Assembly (NCBI GenBank): GCA_036556965.1 | Contig: DATBIO010000304.1 | Span: forward strand, 1-8,115 | Reading direction: 5' to 3' | From: DATBIO01 sp036556965 | Lineage (GTDB): Bacteria > Acidobacteriota > Vicinamibacteria > Fen-336 | Length of the DNA stretch: 8,115 bases | Shown here: piece after piece, positions 5,664 through 8,115 of the stretch | Numbering within the stretch: position 1 is the stretch's first letter | Layout: every line of letters starts with the position of its first letter | The notes under the pieces: model-generated | The model's database searches: none | What the model saw: only the letters and a program-made list of their open reading frames with translations | Told to the model about the DNA's origin: nothing | Made by a program: the position numbers and the translations under genes

Positions 5664-6395
5664 TCAGAAGAGCTGGCCGATGTACCGGTCCATCTGCAGC
5701 TTCCAGTACGGCCAGTCGTGCCCGCCCATCTCGCCCCAGTCGTCCAGGCTGTGCGGGATACCCTTGTTCCGCAGGATCTCGGAGAAACGGTAGGTGGGCC
5801 CCTTGTCCTCCCAGGGCCCGTGACCGGTGGCCAGGTGGATGTCGCAGCCGTGGAGCTGGCCGAGGATCCAGGGGTCGCCCAGGTTGGCCACGTAGTGCTC
5901 GGGGTTGTTGAAGTAGAAGTTCTCGTCGTGCATCCCGTCCATGAAGCGGCTGAGCTCGTAGACGCCGGACAGGGCCAGGCAGCGGCGGAAGAGGTCCGGG
6001 TGCTTGAAGAGCGTGTTCGCGGCGTGGTAGCCGCCGAACGAGCTGCCCGTGGTCGTGATGCCGATGCCCGGGGACTGGCAGTGAGCCTGGATGAAGGGGG
6101 CCACCTCGTAGGCGATGTAGGCGTCGAACATCGCCTGCACGTAGCTGCGGTGGAACGGGTGGGCCTGCTTGTTGTACCAGGAGTCGTTGTTCACCGAGCC
6201 CACGCAGAACATCTTGACCTTGCCCGCGTCGATGTGGTGGGCCAGGGCGGTGATCATGTGCTGGCCCTCGTACTCCCACTCGTCCCCGGCGCTGGTCGGG
6301 AAGACCAGGATGGGCGCGCCGAAGTGGCCGTGGACGCGGATCCCCATGTCGCGTCCCAGGCGGTGCGAGTACCATCGGTGGTGCTCCTGGTGCAT
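5664..6395 (-). CDS. Putative esterase, alpha/beta hydrolase (esterase D-like family)
   Basis: A 243-residue cytosolic protein with no signal peptide. It matches the putative-esterase family of alpha/beta hydrolases (PF00756-like): strand GAPILVFPTSAGDEWE near 26-41, nucleophile elbow GSSFGG with Ser119 (117-122), and a C-terminal GGHDWPYW with His226 as the probable catalytic base. An Asp in between, perhaps Asp197, would complete the triad. The length is normal for compact members of the family. Natural substrates of this subgroup are poorly known, and simple acyl esters are only an inference. The start at 6395 is supported by GGAGG 7 nt upstream. The kinase gene follows 31 nt downstream on the same strand, so the two may form an operon. 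The DUF2784 gene is divergent, 80 nt away. Confidence 0.9.
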   Translation of the reverse strand: MHQEHHRWYSHRLGRDMGIRVHGHFGAPILVFPTSAGDEWEYEGQHMITALAHHIDAGKVKMFCVGSVNNDSWYNKQAHPFHRSYVQAMFDAYIAYEVAPFIQAHCQSPGIGITTTGSSFGGYHAANTLFKHPDLFRRCLALSGVYELSRFMDGMHDENFYFNNPEHYVANLGDPWILGQLHGCDIHLATGHGPWEDKGPTYRFSEILRNKGIPHSLDDWGEMGGHDWPYWKLQMDRYIGQLF

Positions 6396-6402
6396 TCGGC
6401 GG

Positions 6403-6407
6403 CCTCC
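6403..6407 (-). promoter_or_regulatory. Ribosome binding site of the esterase gene
   Basis: GGAGG on the minus strand, 7 nt before the ATG at 6395. Sequence and spacing are both ideal, and it fixes the start. Confidence 0.8.
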
Positions 6408-6427
6408 GTTCGGGAACGGCGATTCTA
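6406..6427 (-). promoter_or_regulatory. Possible -10 box and operator-like inverted repeat before the esterase gene
   Basis: On the minus strand TAGAAT (6427-6422) differs from TATAAT at one base. Just downstream lies a perfect inverted repeat, CCGTTC-GG-GAACGG (6406-6419), where the transcription start would fall, partly overlapping the ribosome site. A repressor operator is a reasonable inference. No good -35 box is visible. Confidence 0.35.
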
Positions 6428-6475
6428 CGCCGGGGCGGGGTCCGCGGCGGCGGCCCGCAGGCCTGGACGCGGCGC

Positions 6476-6847
6476 GTGATCTATCGCCTGCTGGCCGACC
6501 TCACCGTCGCCGTCCACCTGGCGTTCCTCTTGTTCGTGGTGGCCGGGGGCCTGCTGGCCCGCCGCTACCGCTGGCTCGTCGTGCCCCACCTCCTCGCCGC
6601 GGTCTGGGGGATCTACATCGAGGTGATGCCCGGCCGCGTCTGCCCGCTCACCCCGTTGGAGAACGCCTTCGCCCAGCGCGCGGGGGAAGCGGGCTACCAG
6701 GGCGGCTTCATCGACCGCTACATCGTCCCCATCGTGTATCCAGCGGGCCTGACGCGACGGGCCCAGTGGGTCCTGGCCGGGCTGGTCGTCATCATCAATG
6801 TGGTCGTGTACGCGTGGCCACGGCGGGCCGCGCCCGAGAGTGGATGA
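6476..6847 (+). CDS. DUF2784 family membrane protein
   Basis: A 123-residue protein, the usual size for DUF2784. It has hydrophobic segments at about residues 6-28, 33-50 and 97-114, so it is an inner-membrane protein. Between the second and third lies the family signature CPLTPLEN (56-63), followed by GFIDRYIVPIVYP (77-89). The function of this family is unknown, and nothing here assigns one. The start is a GTG at 6476 with no clear ribosome site; the first membrane segment follows at once, which supports it. It is divergent from the esterase gene and has the same direction as the amidohydrolase 77 nt downstream. Confidence 0.9.
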   Translation: MIYRLLADLTVAVHLAFLLFVVAGGLLARRYRWLVVPHLLAAVWGIYIEVMPGRVCPLTPLENAFAQRAGEAGYQGGFIDRYIVPIVYPAGLTRRAQWVLAGLVVIINVVVYAWPRRAAPESG

Positions 6848-6852
6848 CGCCG

Positions 6853-6899
6853 GACGTGCCGACCACGTCTCACCGCACGGGGCAGGGCCGTCACGGCTC
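6853..6899. other. Two inverted repeats between DUF2784 and amidohydrolase genes
   Basis: GACGTG (6853-6858) and CACGTC (6864-6869) form a perfect 6-bp inverted repeat with a 5-nt centre. Next, GGGCCG (6885-6890) pairs with CGGCTC (6894-6899) around TCA, with one G-T pair. Neither has a T-tract. They could be a factor-dependent terminator region, an operator, or leader structure of the amidohydrolase mRNA. Confidence 0.3.
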
Positions 6900-6924
6900 C
6901 TCCTGGTACCCTTCGGGTGACGCC

Positions 6925-8115
6925 ATGCTGAACCCGGCGCGATGGGGGGCGCTCGTTGCCGTCCTCGGCCTCGCCCTCGCGGCGTCCAGCCACGCGATGA
7001 GCCCTCAGGATCGAGCCCCGACGGCCGGCCCGCTCGCCCTCACCGGAGGCACCATCTACCGCGGCCCCACGGAGCAGCCCATCAAGGACGGCGTGGTCGT
7101 CATCCGCGACGGCGTGATCGCCGCCGTCGGCCCGCGCGGGTCCGTCCCGGTGCCCAGCGGCGTCCCCACGCTGGACTGTTCCGGCCTGACGGTGACGGCC
7201 GGCTTCTGGAACAGCCACGTGCACTTCTTCCAGCGGAAGTGGGCCGACGCCGCGAGCATCCCCGCTGCCGAACTGGCGCTCCAGCTTCAAGCGATGCTCA
7301 CGCGCTACGGCTTCACCAGCGCCTTCGATCTCGGCTCGCCATGGGCGAACACCCGGACCATCCGCGACCGTGTCGAGTCCGGCGAGGTGCCCGGTCCACG
7401 GATCCGCTCGACGGGCGAAGCGCTGCTCGGCAAGGGCTGGATGCCGCCGGCCGCCATCCTGGGCGTGCTCGGGGTCATGTCGTTTCCGACGCCCGAGGTG
7501 GCGGATCCGGCCGAGGCGGTCACGGCCGCCAGGAACCTACTCGACAGCGGAACCGATGGCCTGAAGCTGTTCGCGGCCGGGGGCCGTCCGCCGTCTGCCG
7601 TCCTGCCGCACGAAACGATTCGCGCCGCGGTCAACGAGGCCCGCCAGCGGAAGAAGCCGGTGTTCGCCCATCCGGGCAGCCGCGACGGCGTCCTGGCCGC
7701 CGTGCACGCCGGCGTGGACGTCATCGCCCACACCACGCCCCAGACCGGTCCGTGGGACCACGCCGTGCTGGCGGCGATGCGCGAGGCGAAGATCAGCCTG
7801 ATACCAACGCTGAAGATCTGGAAGTACCAGCTTCGCCACGACCGCGCGTCCCTCGGCGAGCGATCGGCCCAGACGAGCAGCGGCCAATTGGCCGCCTGGC
7901 TCGCCACGGGCGGCGTCGTCCTCTTCGGTTCGGACGTCGGGGGAATGGACGACTACGACCCGACCGAAGAGTACGTACTGATGGCCCAGGCAGGAATGAC
8001 GTTCGCGCAGATCCTGACCTCTCTCACCGTCGCGCCCGCCGCGAAGTTCGGTGAGCCGGGCCGTCTCGGCCGGATCGCCCCCGGGCTGCGCGCAGACCTC
8101 GTCGTGCTCGCGGGC
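6925..8115 (+). CDS. Exported metal-dependent amidohydrolase (imidazolonepropionase-like), 3' end outside window
   Basis: 397 residues are visible without a stop. The N-terminus is a Sec-type signal peptide (MLNPARWGALVAVLGLALA, cleavage near SHA-MS), so the enzyme is exported. The amidohydrolase fold is clear: N-terminal beta sandwich (TGGTIYRG, DGVVVIRDGVIAAVGP), then the metal-binding HxH (His98, His100 in FWNSHVHFF), Lys214 in DGLKLFA (possibly carbamylated), His249 in FAHPGS, His269 in IAHTTP and Asp337 in FGSDVG. A closing sandwich follows (GRIAPGLRADLVVLAG), so only a short C-terminus is missing. Such enzymes hydrolyse C-N bonds in cyclic amides, peptides or related compounds; the substrate cannot be read from sequence. 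Start: ATG at 6925 with GGTGA ending 4 nt upstream. By hand count about 43 of 397 codons end in A or T, clearly more than in the left operon. Confidence 0.9.
   Translation, partial: MLNPARWGALVAVLGLALAASSHAMSPQDRAPTAGPLALTGGTIYRGPTEQPIKDGVVVIRDGVIAAVGPRGSVPVPSGVPTLDCSGLTVTAGFWNSHVHFFQRKWADAASIPAAELALQLQAMLTRYGFTSAFDLGSPWANTRTIRDRVESGEVPGPRIRSTGEALLGKGWMPPAAILGVLGVMSFPTPEVADPAEAVTAARNLLDSGTDGLKLFAAGGRPPSAVLPHETIRAAVNEARQRKKPVFAHPGSRDGVLAAVHAGVDVIAHTTPQTGPWDHAVLAAMREAKISLIPTLKIWKYQLRHDRASLGERSAQTSSGQLAAWLATGGVVLFGSDVGGMDDYDPTEEYVLMAQAGMTFAQILTSLTVAPAAKFGEPGRLGRIAPGLRADLVVLAG

Noticed and set aside
3425..5911. Very long open frame on the plus strand, antisense to the kinase gene
   Set aside because: It is longer than the kinase gene but encodes a His/Gly/Val/Arg-rich sequence without domains. 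It mirrors the strong third-position GC of the kinase, which has full catalytic motifs.
6942..8054. Plus-strand open frame in another phase of the amidohydrolase
   Set aside because: Arg/Pro/Gly-rich product. The phase starting at 6925 carries the signal peptide and all metal ligands.
1..8115. CRISPR arrays, tRNA or rRNA genes, insertion sequences, attachment sites
   Set aside because: No regularly spaced repeats, RNA-gene signatures, transposase motifs or terminal repeats were found by reading both strands.

Overview
This is a very GC-rich bacterial window whose genes use almost only G/C-ending codons in its left part. The cytosolic Ser/Thr kinase fused to a TolB/FlgO-like domain and TPRs, together with the seven-bladed WD40 lipoprotein, the putative esterase and the exported amidohydrolase, is a mix typical of Acidobacteriota and, to a lesser extent, Myxococcota-like soil bacteria. 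No rRNA, tRNA, IS element or CRISPR array was seen. The phylum is an inference, not a proof.

Layout, left to right. (1) 1-1807, plus strand: an apparent three-gene operon with a helical coiled-coil protein (left end outside the window), a lipase-like alpha/beta hydrolase that starts in a TGATG overlap with it, and a small acidic protein whose layout resembles CesT-type secretion chaperones. This could be an effector/chaperone module. A strong GC hairpin lies between this operon and the convergent next gene. (2) 1868-2863, minus strand: a WD40 beta-propeller lipoprotein. (3) 2936-3343, plus strand, divergent from it: an exported single-domain rhodanese whose frame is interrupted by one TGA at codon 92, exactly at the conserved second Cys of a YCxC active-site loop. 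The frame then continues with well-conserved rhodanese sequence to a TAG. This is best read as a selenocysteine-containing rhodanese (Cys-Thr-Sec), and SECIS-like hairpins follow the TGA. (4) 3353-6395, minus strand: a putative esterase followed 31 nt later by a PknB-type kinase/TolB-like/TPR protein. (5) 6476-6847, plus strand: a DUF2784 membrane protein. (6) 6925-8115, plus strand: an exported metal-dependent amidohydrolase, cut by the right edge, with looser codon use than the left-hand genes.

The most notable item is the probable selenoprotein rhodanese. Second is the possible effector-chaperone operon at the left edge. The other genes are recognisable family members with no clear shared pathway.
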